Of a DNA stretch of 64,000 nucleotides, positions 32,634 through 43,864 are shown piece after piece. The stretch spans positions 186,001 to 250,000 of the forward strand of contig NQMI01000013.1 in the NCBI GenBank assembly GCA_002270565.1. Direction: 5' to 3'. The DNA is from Stenocarpella maydis (lineage: Eukaryota > Ascomycota > Sordariomycetes > Diaporthales > Diaporthaceae). Below the pieces are notes generated by a model. That model saw nothing but the letters and a program-made list of their open reading frames with translations, was not told the origin of the DNA and ran no database searches. A program made the position numbers and the translations under genes. Position 1 is the stretch's first letter. Every line of letters begins with the position of its first letter.

Positions 32634-33840
32634 CTACTTCCGGATCACGTGGCTTCCCTCGGCCGGCTCCAACAGCTTCCAGCTGCACTGGATGTTCTGC
32701 GACCTGAACCGGGATATTATGCTCTCGGCGATCTCCTCAAAGTTGGTGGTCGCCAGGGCCAGTATGGTCGGCCCCGCGCCCGAGAGGCACACCCCGAGCA
32801 AGCCGAGCATCGTGCTCGGCGTCATGGACTCGACAATCTCGGTCAGTCCCGGGATCAGCGCCTGCCGGTACGGCTGGTGCAGCTTGTCCTGCATCGCCAG
32901 GTAGATCAGGTCAGGGTCCGGCGGGGACTGGCCGAGCGCAACCGGCAGGAGGGCTATTCTCTGCAGGTTGAACGTCTGGTTTCCGGGGCGCGTCAGCATA
33001 CACAAAAACGCCATGTGTCGTGGGGGGTTCTGCGCGGTTCTGGGTCAAACTCACCACGTCGGGGCGAGGGTACTCTGCCGGCAGCACAGCCCTTGCCTTT
33101 GCCGTGGCGACCTCGAAGTCGGGAATGATGGCCACCGCCTTGATGTCCTTTGACCAAGGGAACTTGATGTGATGCCCAATGCCCCGTGGTGGATCGGGGG
33201 GCCTGGCGCCGGTGTCGACGCCGCCCGCTGGTGCAGGGAGGACCTCGGCGAGGGGGATCTCGATACGTGCCAGATCCTCTGGTGCGAGAGGCTTCAAGTA
33301 GGTCCCCACAAAGCCTCCGTACAGTGCCGCGCCGACATTGTCGGGGTGCCTCTCTGTAAGCGCAGTTGTCAGCAGGATGCTCCAGGCCAGAACAAGCCGC
33401 GGTCCAGTCACACCTATCATGAGGCAGTAGTCAAACAAGCGGTCATTGTCCAGGTTGAGCCCGCCGCACTCCTTGCCCAGCAGCACGCCCGCCACGACGG
33501 CGGCGCCCGACGACCCCAGGCCGCGGCCCAGAGGGATCGGGTTCTTGATGTGCACATGGGTCTCCACCGGGAAGGACCGCTGCTCGTGGCACCGCAGGAC
33601 GTAGAGGGCTACCCGTGTCAGCAGGTTCCTGTCCGGGTCGAGGCTGATCTCGCCCGAGCCCTCGCCCTGGCCCTCGTACGTGACGCGGCAGTTGAGAGGG
33701 TACTCAGACTCGGTCTTGGACCGGTCAATGGTGACATGCAGCTCCAGGTACATTGAGAGAGCAAGACCTATGACGTCGAAGCCCGGGCCGATGTTGGCGG
33801 ACGAGCATGGCACCTTGATCACGAAGGCTTCGGAGGCCAT
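32634..33840 (-). CDS. THR1: Homoserine kinase (threonine biosynthesis)
   Basis: Predicted 355 residues from three exons: 33840-33414, 33353-33055, 32975-32634. It phosphorylates homoserine to O-phosphohomoserine, the step before threonine synthase. GHMP-kinase motifs are intact: motif 1 VPCSSANIGPGFDVIGLAL, the ATP-binding loop NPIPLGRGLGSSGAAVVAG, and motif 3 GVCLSGAGPTILALA. Length matches yeast Thr1 (about 357). The joins restore CLMI-ERHPDNVGAALYGGF and YPRPDV-TFNLQRIALLP. A fungal-type insert (PAGGVDTGARPPDPPRG) sits in the middle. The frame continues upstream to a GTG, but MASEAFVIKVPCSSANIG is the natural start. Confidence 0.95.
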
Positions 33841-34568
33841 GGCTGATATGGGATATGGTGATTGCACGGGCTCAGCGATTGGTGCTGGCTATCAAAAGGC
33901 TGGGACGGGGAGGCGTTGAACCCCTGGGCGCATCAATAACCAGTCGACTCACTTGGTCCCTGAGCAGGAGATCAGGCTCAAAACCAGCAAGGCTTTGAGA
34001 GAGTCTGAGACCTAGGTGGGTTTCCATCTAGATATGTGTCTGGAAAGGTCTCCCGATGACGGACCGTTAGACAGAGAGAGGTCAAGCTCTCTGCGCAGTG
34101 GGCCCCCCATCGTACCATGCGACTCAGGCCGGTTCACGGTCCTTTTCAGCACAGTTTATGCAATAGATGTGATCTTATGTACGCATACCTCCATGTCCAC
34201 GACAAGCATCTACCAGGAGCAGAGATACAAAAGTGCAATACACTTGTGTTTTTGTTTGCCGTAAATACCGCTGACGTGACTGGGGGGATACACAATAAAA
34301 TAAATACACTTACTTTGCGGATTAGACCCTTGCGGTGGGGGGATCTGCACTAGCGTACATACAACTCTGTTCAACCAGACCGTCTCCACCGCCTTTCTTA
34401 TCGGATATTGTAGTTCCCTTATCGTACGGGAAAATTTCAGCTCAAACTGAATCTCGCCCTGGATTTCCCATGGTCTAGTTTTACCAGGGCTCTTGCTTTC
34501 TGCAAGTATTTCCGAGCACTCGGAGTCCCGGCCAGGCTTCCCACATTCGAAGCAAGAATTCTGCAACC
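33841..34568. promoter_or_regulatory. Divergent promoter between homoserine kinase and NOP13
   Basis: About 730 bases between two divergent start codons. The middle (about 34.15-34.4 kb) is AT-richer. A TGACTC-like site (Gcn4/Cpc1 core) cannot be assigned with confidence, although cross-pathway control of THR1 would be expected from fungal amino-acid genes. No open frame of note. Confidence 0.5.
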
Positions 34569-35999
34569 ATGTCAACAGATACAGAAACACCACCGAGGGC
34601 GAGCCCCGAGGCCCCCAGCGAACCCACCAAAAAGTCCAAGAAGCGCAAAAACGACACGTTCCCACAGGAGATCGAGGTCGACCTCTCCCTGCCTGAGCCC
34701 CCGTCCAAGAAGGCGAAGCGTCTCCTGAAAAAGGGCAAGACCCTCCCCGTCAAGAAGGACTCCGACGACGAGGCCAGCGACAAGGAGGGCGTCGGCGACA
34801 AGAACGACAAGGACAGCAAGAAGAAGGAGCGGTCGCCGTACGGCGTCTGGATCGGCAACCTGCGATTCAGCGTCACCAAGCACGACCTGCGCGACTGGCT
34901 GGTCGACAACTCGGGCGGCAGCATCACCGCGGACCACATCACGCGCATCAAGCTGCCCTCGTCGCGGCCCAAGGGCTCGCGGAGGGGGGCCGACGCCGCC
35001 GCCGCCGCCACCGCCGCCGCCGAGCCCTTTGAGAACAAGGGCTACGCATATGTCGACTTCTCCACCTACGACGCCGCCATCGCCGCCATCGCCCTGTCAG
35101 AGACCGAGTGGCATCGCCGCAAGCTGCTGATAAAGGACGCCAAGAGCTTCGAGGGCCGGCCGGCCAAGCCCAAGCCCGATGCCAATGGCGCCGGCGCCGA
35201 CGGGGCGCCGGCAGCGGAGGAGCAGCAGCCCAAGCCCACGGCCAAGAAGATCTTCGTCGGAAACCTGAGCTTCCAGACGACCGAGGACGACCTGCACGAG
35301 CTGTTTGGGACCTGCGGCGAGATCGAGTGGCTCAAGGTCGCGCAGTTCGAGGACTCGGGCAAGTGCAAGGGATACGCGTGGGTCAAGTTCAAGGAGGCCG
35401 AGGCCGCCGCCTGGGCCGTGAAAGGGTTCGTCAAGATCAAGGAGGTCGAGGAGACGGAAGAGGACTTTATGGAAGTTGACGAGAAGGAGGAGGAAGAAGA
35501 AGAAGGGAAAGTGGCCGACGAGGACACAGAAGAGAAAGGGGAAGGAGAGGAAGGTGATGATGAGAGCGAGGAGGACAAGAAGAAGACGACTGCGAAGAAG
35601 TCAAAACCACAAAAGGAGGAGCGCAGGGTCAAGACCCGCAAGTGGTGGGTCAACACTCTGCACGGCCGGCGCCTGAAGATCGAGGCGGCAGAGGACGACC
35701 AGACGAGGTACAAGAAGAGGTACGGTGGCAAGGGCGCCGCCGCCGCCGGCGGTGGTGCCCAGAAGGAGAAGCCCGCCAGGAAGGAGGCAGGCGGGGACAG
35801 GCAGCGCCCGCAGGCGTCTAACCACAGGCATAACAATAACAAGAGGCGGGATCACGACGATGGCGGCGCCAAGGACACCAGCGGCGACGCTGTTGCGCCC
35901 AAGGAGACGGAGGTTAGCAACTTCCGTCAGGACATCAGCGTCGCCAGGTTAACGGGCGCCCCGGTGAAGCCTCAGGGCAAGAAGACCACGTTCGACTAA
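34569..35999 (+). CDS. NOP13: Nucleolar RNA-binding protein NOP13/Rnp24-like, two RRM domains
   Basis: Single-exon frame of 476 residues. It has a lysine-rich N-terminal nuclear/nucleolar targeting region, then RRM1 about 92-190 (VWIGNLRF as RNP2; NKGYAYVDF as RNP1) with an Ala-rich loop insert. RRM2 begins at about 227 (KKIFVGNLSF; CKGYAWVKF). The last strand of RRM2 (LHGRRLKIEAAEDD) is separated from the rest by a strongly acidic insert of about 60 residues (EEEEEE, DDESEED) and a basic stretch. The C-terminus is low-complexity, glycine/alanine-rich, with HNNNKR and TGAPVKPQGKKTTFD. Yeast Nop13 is associated with pre-ribosomes; a role in ribosome assembly is inferred from the family. Confidence 0.88.
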   Translation: MSTDTETPPRASPEAPSEPTKKSKKRKNDTFPQEIEVDLSLPEPPSKKAKRLLKKGKTLPVKKDSDDEASDKEGVGDKNDKDSKKKERSPYGVWIGNLRFSVTKHDLRDWLVDNSGGSITADHITRIKLPSSRPKGSRRGADAAAAATAAAEPFENKGYAYVDFSTYDAAIAAIALSETEWHRRKLLIKDAKSFEGRPAKPKPDANGAGADGAPAAEEQQPKPTAKKIFVGNLSFQTTEDDLHELFGTCGEIEWLKVAQFEDSGKCKGYAWVKFKEAEAAAWAVKGFVKIKEVEETEEDFMEVDEKEEEEEEGKVADEDTEEKGEGEEGDDESEEDKKKTTAKKSKPQKEERRVKTRKWWVNTLHGRRLKIEAAEDDQTRYKKRYGGKGAAAAGGGAQKEKPARKEAGGDRQRPQASNHRHNNNKRRDHDDGGAKDTSGDAVAPKETEVSNFRQDISVARLTGAPVKPQGKKTTFD

Positions 36000-36457
36000 T
36001 AGTGTAGAATGCAGGTGTACATATTCGCAGGTAGACCTTGACACCTAGATACTGCCTACATACAGCACGATGAAGCGACCGCGCGGGTTTACTTCGTAGC
36101 GACGCGAGGCTTAATCATAAATTGAGTTCCAAAGTTGATTTCTCTGCGTAGAGTATGACGAGGGCGTAGTGACATTCTGTTCTGGTTAAGGAGTCCCGTT
36201 GAGGTGGCAGTTTTAGAGAGCCGAAAGAGTTAAGGTGTAGACACTCCACTCTGGGGCTGAAAATCATCGAAATCATGAGGCAAGGGAGAGAGTGTGAAAA
36301 AGACCTGGGAGAAAAATACCGATACAAGACAAGGAGACGCGTCATCAGCCCAAAAATTGCACCCAAACTCGTAAACCGTCATCCTACACGCCCAACCTCC
36401 CAGAGGGCCATTCCAATGGCCGCGATCCCCTCGAGACCAAAAATAGTTTGGCCACGC
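36000..36457. other. Intergenic, convergent 3' ends of NOP13 and NBR1
   Basis: About 460 bases holding two 3' untranslated regions. No other feature seen. Confidence 0.5.
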
Positions 36458-39253
36458 CTACTTCTTCTGGATCCGCCTCTGCTCATCGCTGAGATACTCC
36501 TCGTCGGATGCATCCAGGATGTCGTATTCCTCATCGGTCAAGAATGCGTCGTCGTCTTCCTCCGCCCAGTCATCATCCTCACCGCAGTCCTCGAAGTCAT
36601 CGACGTCCTCGTCAACAACCTCGGCCGTCTCGGACTTGATGTCCTCATGGGTGCTCGCCTCAGGGGACTCCTTCTCCAACTTGGGGAAGATCATCTGGCT
36701 GCTGGTCTCAGAAGCAGGCTCGACCTCCTTCACAGCAGTGGCGGGCTCCGCCTTCTTTGGCTCCTCCACCGTCTTTGGTGCCTGCACACTAACGTCACAC
36801 CACAGGCGGTGGCCGAACTTGTGACCATCACTGGTAGTTAGACGCCAGTATGAGATGACCTTGCCTTCCCGAGCAGGTGTCCGCAGAAGAACGGTAAAAG
36901 AGAACTCCTGTCCAGGTGCCAGGGAATTGTAGCAGATAGTTGACTCGGAGGCGGAGACAAGGTCGTGGAGGCGAGCGGGACGGTTGGGATCAACGTGGCC
37001 CATATAGTCACCACCTACGAACTTGACCGAGCATCCCGCAGGCCAAGCGACCTCTCCAGAGTTACGGAGCACCCAGGTCTGCTCGAAGACATGGTTTGGA
37101 GGCAAGACAGTGCCGTCGACAACGGTGTCCCGCTCAAACACAGCGGAAAGCTTTTCGAGGTCATGGGCACTGGTCCCTGGGCCCTCGGAAACCAATTTGC
37201 TTGCCGATGCGGAAGCCTCGGCGGCCTCGGACTTCTGACCTTCCACGGCGACCTTCCGAGTCCGCCGCATGGCGTTCTCGAGCTTCTCAGCCTGGGCTCG
37301 CTCCCACTTCTTGAGTGCCTCGAGATGAGACTCTGTAACGCCGACGGTGGGCTTCATATCGACGACAGTCTGCACAGAGCTGGCCGAGATGTTGCTGACC
37401 TGAGTCGTCTCGGTCGTCTGAGAGGTTGTGGACTTGCGGTGGAGCACGAGGCGGTCGCCCATCACCGGCATCTTGTGGCCGTCCTGATCCTCGCCCTTGG
37501 TGGTGACCTCAACCTTTCTGACAGGGGTCTTGAACTTGATGAGAGGATGAGTCTTGTTGTGTGTGTTGGCTGGGGTTGCTTCACAGTTGGCACAGAAGTC
37601 GGTGTCGTGGCACACCGTGCACTTGTATCTCTCACCAACGATATAAGTCTTGCGTGAGCCACTGCAGAGCGGTCCGTCACAGCAGATGCCATAGTGGACG
37701 GGACGGGTAGCAGTCCGTATGCGGGCATCTACTAGCTGCTCGTAAATGGGAACGAAACGGTGGTTGGGGTGAATGAAGCTGGCATTCACGACGCAGTCTG
37801 CGCAATAGTCCCAGTCCGGGCAGTCGAGGCACTTGTGGCGGATACCAAAGATGAACTTCTCGCATCCGTCGCAGATGGCATGGTGGCGCTGGTTACGACC
37901 AGGGGACAGCCGCTTGGAAATGTCGGAAGGCAGAGGAGTGCCCTCCACGGCGGGGGTAAAGCCGTGCTTGGGGTGGTGGCCGTGTTGATCGCCCTTGAAG
38001 CAGGACTTGCAGAGGTCGAAGTCTTCGCAAGAAGTGCAGTGCAAGAACTCCCTGTCAGGTAGCTCCTGCACACACGAGTTGCAAGTTCTTGTTGGAAAGT
38101 GGTTGAACCTGGCCGAGGGCCGCTCACACGCAGGAGCACACACAGGGACACAGGGAGCAGGAGTCCAGGTGGTCTCGGCCTCCCTCGCCCTTTTCCTGGG
38201 CGCGATCCTCTCGGTGGTGCTGACCAGAATCGAATCACCCCGAACAAATCTCTTAATTAGCCAGTGCTCAGCGCTGTGGCAGGTCACGCCCTCCTCGACA
38301 CAGGTCGGGCAGAGGTCGTAGTCACCACTGTCGCACGTCGAGCAGTGGTAGTGGGAGTCGGGAATGGTGCGGTCGCATTTGTTGCAGCAGACCGCGAAGT
38401 TGGCCGACTTGGGGGCCACGTGGACGGAGGTGGAAGGCTCTGCAGGCTGGCCGTCCCGTGCCTGAGCCTGGATAGCCGGGGAGGTCTGCTCGAACTTTTC
38501 CATACCCAGCTGCAACTGGCTCATGGCCTTCTCCAGACGCTGGTCCAATGCCTTGATCTTGTCGAGGTTCGACAGGTCTGAAAACATGGATGGGGCTGGG
38601 GAACGCTCTTGTGCCGGCTTCGCGGGTTCGGCGGCCTCGGAAGGCGCCGTGGAGGTGAGGGGAGCCTCGGGCTTGCTCTGGGCAAAGTCCTGGTTCTCGG
38701 TTTCGGGCTCGTCCTCGACCGTGACGGGCTTTGGTCCCTTATCCTCCTCGTCAGAGTCCCTAAGGGTGACACGTAGCTTGAGCTTTTGCTTCGCCTTGGC
38801 GGCACGGTAGAGCTGCTTCCAAACGGAGATGTTGCTGTGGTCGAGGACAACGTATGAAGACGCAGAGTCGGAGTACCGCTCAAAGGTGGCGTGGGCTCCA
38901 GGGGCGATGCAGAGGCTGGCTCGGATCTAAGCAGGGCTGTTAGTCTGCAGGACTGGCAGTGGTTGGAAGACTTGGTTGCGATTAAAAATTGCAGACTCTG
39001 CGCTGCCATGCCCGACAGTGGTGGCCACCATTCAATGTCGACGTGATAGACAGAGTTCGGGTGGTGTGGATACGATGAGGCGAAATCGGCAGTGCGGATG
39101 GCGAGGGCGGTGGCAGATAGCATGACGTACCTTATCTTCGAGTGAACTTGCACCGAGGTCACGAAGGGGCAGCTTGAAGCGACGGGTGCTGCCCTGGAAG
39201 TTGACCTTCAGGGTGACAAGAGTGTCAGGGGTCGTGGATGCAGACGAAGCCAT
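36458..39253 (-). CDS. NBR1: Selective autophagy receptor NBR1 homologue (PB1, four ZZ fingers, FW domain)
   Basis: Predicted 863 residues from two exons, 39253-39131 and 38926-36458; the 204-nt intron splits the N-terminal PB1 domain (VTLKVNFQGSTRRFKLPLRD ... FERYSDSASSYVVLD). Four ZZ-type zinc fingers follow: about 220-265 (CCNKCDRTIP), 320-365 (CNSCVQELPD), 390-435 (CDGCEKFIFG) and 452-505 (CCDGPLCSGSRKTY). The FW (four-tryptophan, NBR1-type) domain spans about 635-755: WVLRNSGEVAWPAGC, YWRLTTSDGHKFGHRLWCDV. The acidic C-terminal tail carries EEYDILDAS, which fits an Atg8-interacting motif (Y-x-x-L after acidic residues). NBR1 delivers ubiquitinated or specific cargo, including peroxisomes in related fungi, to autophagosomes. 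The PB1 part is inferred from one short exon plus the start of exon 2. Confidence 0.93.
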
Positions 39254-42208
39254 GATGGTTAGGGCCGATGGTGTCTGATCAGAGGAGTTGTCAGCTGGTG
39301 GGTGATGGTTTGGTTTAATGGGCGATGAGTTGAGGTGAGGTGAGGTGGTGTATTGTGGAAGCAGTCAAGGGCCCCGGCACGCCGCTGCACGGTTGATAGC
39401 GGCAGAGCACGCGAGTAAGTACGGCAACGGGCGGTGAAGCGTACCAGTCCCTACCGTGCCGTGAAGGTGCAATGGTGATGTGAGAGTGCGGGACGATAAT
39501 GTCGGGGGTGCAAGTTGGTGCGAGATGTGAAGTTTGGACGATGATGTGCAGCAGTAGGTAGGTAGGTAAGGTACGGTACGGTACGTACGTATACAAGCCG
39601 GGTGGACCGGTCGATTGACGGCTTTGGGGGGGATGGGACAGGTCAATGGGCTGTGGAGGGAAGATGCAAGGCCTCCCAGGGCAGGAAGGGGGCAAGATGG
39701 TGATGATGGATGAAGATAAGGTGTGGTGGTGAATGACAGACACAACGGAGGATTGTAGGGTGCCGTGCTGGTTGAGGAGGAAGGGAAGAGACGAGGGGAA
39801 AGAAGGCGACGAGGCAAGCAGGCCGACCAGAGCGAGGTAAAAGGGAGGGATGCGTGGAGCGTGGAGCGTGGAGCCGTGTTAGAGGGGAGGTGTGAGTGAA
39901 CGGCACAAGCTTACCTGGTGCGGTACACGCCTGACACAGGATGGGGGGTGAGCTGGGAGGCCGGGGCTGATTGGCAGGCAGTCCAAGGCGTGGTGGCGTT
40001 GAGGTGATGAATGGCTTGCGTGGTGAGCGTTAGTGCTGGCGCCGAGGTGATTACCCAAGTGCTTAATAGAGAGAGAGTGTGTGTGTATCACAAGCGGGCG
40101 GGTGTGATGGTTGTCGGTCTGCTTCTGCGGGTGAAAGCGAGAGGGTGAGGTATACCCCGTTCCCCCGTTAAGTACTAGGTAGGTACGGAGTATGTAAGGT
40201 GGCTATGGCCTGCTGTCCACCCAGGAGGCAGGTACCACTTAAAGTGGCAGGCTGGCAGGGCGGGCTGGAGCAAACGGTCGGTGTGTGAGCTCTGCTTGTA
40301 CATTGACGAGCTGGGCTGGTTGCTTTTAGCTCGGCCCGGTTGCTCGGGCAAAATACAACAGCGCGAGAGAAGCAGGGCTCAGGTCCGGGGTACTACACCA
40401 AAAAAAAAAAAGGAAAAAAAAAAGTACTTAAGTATTCATGCAGGAGGCAGAAGCGAGGGCTTGGAGCTTGGGGCTCTGGGGCCGGGAGTGACGAATAAGT
40501 AGGTGGACGAGGCAGCAGGCAGAGCGGGGACTCGCAACACCAGCTCACCAGGTGGTGTTGTCTAGAAGGCCAGCGAAGAGGGGGCGATCTTCTGTTAAAG
40601 CAGCCGCCTCGCCTGTCCGGGCGGACCATCTGGCATGGCAAACCACGAGGATGGCCAGGCTAGCCAGGCCAGACGAGGGAGCAAGCAAGCTGGAAGGTGG
40701 CTAGGCCCGTCCGTCGCAAACGGTGGCGGCGACCTCAGAGCCAAGCCAAGGGGAATGCGAGGCGTTGTCTCCTGCGTACGTAGGCCTGCAGTGGCCACGC
40801 GATGACTACTTACTGATTGCGGATTTAATCTAGTAGAGACCTACTCCGCACACTGGACCCGAGGCCTACGTACGTCGCGCTCCTGCCTGGCCGACCAGCC
40901 CGTGCCTGGGAAGCCGAGACAGGCCCGCGAGGCTGCGGCAGGCTTCTTCTACCATGTTGCAGTCATCCTCTGCCCATCCACCAGCACTGAGCATGCCCAA
41001 CCCCTCGCTTGAAACAATGATCGCCACCCTCGTCGCCGTCAGGAGCAGACCAGGAGCCAAGGAGGAGGAGCAGCGCCCTCCCTCCCCAGGCCTATGCTTC
41101 GCCTCCCTTGCTCGAGACTTCATGATACATGAGAACAAGCCCTGTCCTTCTGCCTCGGTCTCATGCATGGTATATCCTGCCGCTCAGGTCAGACCGACGC
41201 TCCCGGGACCGAGCCGGTGCTTTCTAGCATACAACAACCGGACCCTTTCCATACCGCTCTTTTAATTAATTGCCTACCTACCTACCTAGTTGCAGACAAA
41301 GCAAAGACGAGGCATACTCCCCCGGGTCCCCTTTCCGACAGACATGTGAGTCCCGCCCGTACGACTAGCCCCCTCCTCCCTCCTCCTCCCTGGTTCCTCT
41401 TCATCATCATCAGTCCGTCCTCCCGGACCAGACTACCAGTGCGAGCGAGGGCCTCGACCCGCCCGCCAAAGCGGCCACCAACACGTCCGCACGCTCTTAG
41501 TACACGAATGCAGTGCTGACGCCGACGAATCAAGGCCCGGCACACGACCTGCACACGGCCGGTTGGCAGCCTGCCTAGCATCATTAGAGCTTCAGCACCC
41601 TCGTCTTGGCCCTGAACTTGTCCGTCTGCCCCTCCCCCCTTCTTGGCGTCGTCCCCCGCTCTCCCTGGTGCCCGGACCTTATATCCGTCCCCCAAGCTCG
41701 GCAACCCTCCCCGTGCCATGAATGTGCACTCCCCATGCAAGTCATCTTCTGTGACGTGGACGTTGCGTAGCTCTTGATCAACTACCGGCCGCCTGGGTGT
41801 GCGCGTGCTTGCGTGCTGCCTGTGTCTCTCTTGTATGTACTGCCAGTGGTGGTGTCATTGTCCCTACCCATGGCAAGAGATGGTGAATGCGGTCTCACAA
41901 AGGAAAGACGTACTAAGTTAGCATCCCCGAGGCCCCCCAGGCACCCTGCCGACTCGTATCCCCCCCATTGATTCATTGGTGCTTCATTCGGCAATGCCAC
42001 AGGGACGCCCGTTTCGGTTCCGTGATGACTTCGTCCAAGGAGAGAGGCGCTTATCAAGTTAATACACTACACTTGCCACGGGATAACCCCCCGCACGACA
42101 ATCTCCTGCGAGACGAGCTCTTGTAATTCCACCTGGGCTCGCGAGAGCCTTCACATCACCCTTTGCTGGAGTACCAACACTGTAGACCCCCCAGGCAGGC
42201 TCACGGGC
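39254..42208. other. Long gene-free region (3 kb) including the NBR1 leader
   Basis: From 39254 to about 40140 the minus strand is strongly pyrimidine-rich, as expected of a long NBR1 5' leader or promoter. This part has small tandem repeats: GGTA/GGTAC units at 39554-39592 and GTGGAGC three times near 39853-39875. The rest holds an A-rich run near 40400 and no convincing frame. A pyrimidine-rich patch near 41.35-41.43 kb could be a leader on the plus strand, but no gene follows it. Confidence 0.5.
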
Positions 42209-43864
42209 TTAGCCGATGATCCCCTCCAACGCCGCAACCAGACCTGCCTCCTCGTACCTCACAATCCTTCGCTTGCCCTCGCCCTCCGCCCTCCCCTTGA
42301 CCTTGACACACTTGATGCCCAGCCCAGCCAGCTCCTCGACGTTGACCCGCGGCATGCCAGGGGCGCCGGAATCAGCCCCCTCGAGGTAGACGAGATGCGT
42401 GACATACCTCCTGACCTCGGCGTCGCCCACGGGCCCAAAGTCCGTCTGGCTCTCCTTGGCTGCCTTGGTAATGGCCCGCGCAAAGTCCGCCGCCGTCATC
42501 GGGCTCGCCGCGGGGCCCGTCTCGCGGTCCGTCCTGCTGTTGAGGATGAGCACCTTGTTCCTGATGGCCCTGCCGTCACCGCCGCCCCCGGAGAGGGCCT
42601 CCCCCACCCCGCGGAGTATCACCGACGGGATGATGCTAGTGTACAGGCTGCCGATGCTGTACACGACCGTCGCACTGTCCTCGAGCGCCGCGATGACCTT
42701 GGCGTTGGCCACCGGCCAGATCTCGTGCCCGTACGGGTTGATGTACCACACCCGTTCGATCTGGCACGGCAGGTCCTCCTCGTCGTCCTTGGAGAAGGCC
42801 GCGTGATGCCCTCGCAGCACCGGCAGCGACCCGGGCAGGTTGGCGTCCTCCACCCGGTCAAGGTCGAGGTGTTTGTTCCCCGTCGGCTGGAAAGTGTCGT
42901 CCGGCACGGCCGTCGGGCCTGACGGGTGAGAGATGGCCACCTGGCCCGCAATGACGGAGCCGTCGGCGAGGCTCGCCGAGATATGGTGCGTGAAGTTGGA
43001 GTTGATTGCTGGCAGGACGGTGGTGGACTCGGGGATGGCGCATATCAATGATAGGAGGTATATCGCAGACTCGAACGAGCCAGAGAAGAGCCGGGCCCTG
43101 TGAGCGGGATCAGCATAGCCTCCACATGGAATGAGGCATCTCATTGCTCTTGTGTGCCCAACTCACCCTGTCAAAAAGAGGTTGCCGACACTTGCCTCGG
43201 CAAAATTGAACACACTCGTAGGTCTGTTCCTTTTGACTATCTCGAGGTTCAACGTGTTGAAGACAGAGCGGATCAGCTCCCTCTGCTGGCTCGGGATGAA
43301 TGTCCACAGGATGTGCCTCGACTCCACTATGTCGAGCCATTCTGCCCGCGCCATCATGGGATCCGCGGACAGGCGGTACTCAAACAAGGTCTTGAGGGCC
43401 GTTCTTTCTTCATCGCCCTCGTGGTTTGGGATCAGGCGGACGAGACGGCCTAAAGGGATAAGCCTCCATCAGTGATCCGTAGGCCCATGGTATTCCTCGA
43501 TGAAGCTGCTCGGAGGACTCACTTCGCACATCACCGACGCCTAGAGGAGGTCAGTTATCCGCAAGATGATGCATTGCACGCGGATGGCTATGTTCTTACT
43601 GGGTCCTCCAAACACCCTGATGAGCTCAGACGAGCTGCCACCATTGTCACTGATGGGGATGATGTAGCGCAGGGGACACTTGTTCTTGGAAGTGATCTTG
43701 TCGAAAACATCAACCAGGAAGTTAGCCGCCGTACCGCCGGAGAAGACGGCTATGCCGCCCCGCTCGGGGTGGCGAGGCGTCGGCGGGTATGGGCTCGCGG
43801 GAGGAGGAGTCAGGGGCCGAGGAGTTGAGGCCGGAGGGTTGAGCGAATGCGGTGTGTTCAACAT
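42209..43864 (-). CDS. YvcK/CofD-like (UPF0052) family protein
   Basis: Predicted 484 residues from four exons: 43864-43600, 43540-43523 (an 18-nt microexon), 43449-43167, 43097-42209. The fold signatures of the CofD/YvcK family are clear: FSGGTAANFLVDVF (nucleotide loop), ISDNGGSSSELIRVFGGP, VGDVRSRLVRL, ASVGNLFLTGARLF, and INPYGHEIWP followed by YSIGSLYTSIIPSVIL. In bacteria CofD makes the F420 side chain, while YvcK/GlmR senses UDP-GlcNAc and controls gluconeogenesis and wall synthesis. The GSLYTSI motif resembles YvcK more. No function is known to me for the fungal members, and ascomycetes are not known to make F420. A proline-rich N-terminus of about 35 residues precedes the domain. Each intron has a usable branch site. 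Confidence 0.88.
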
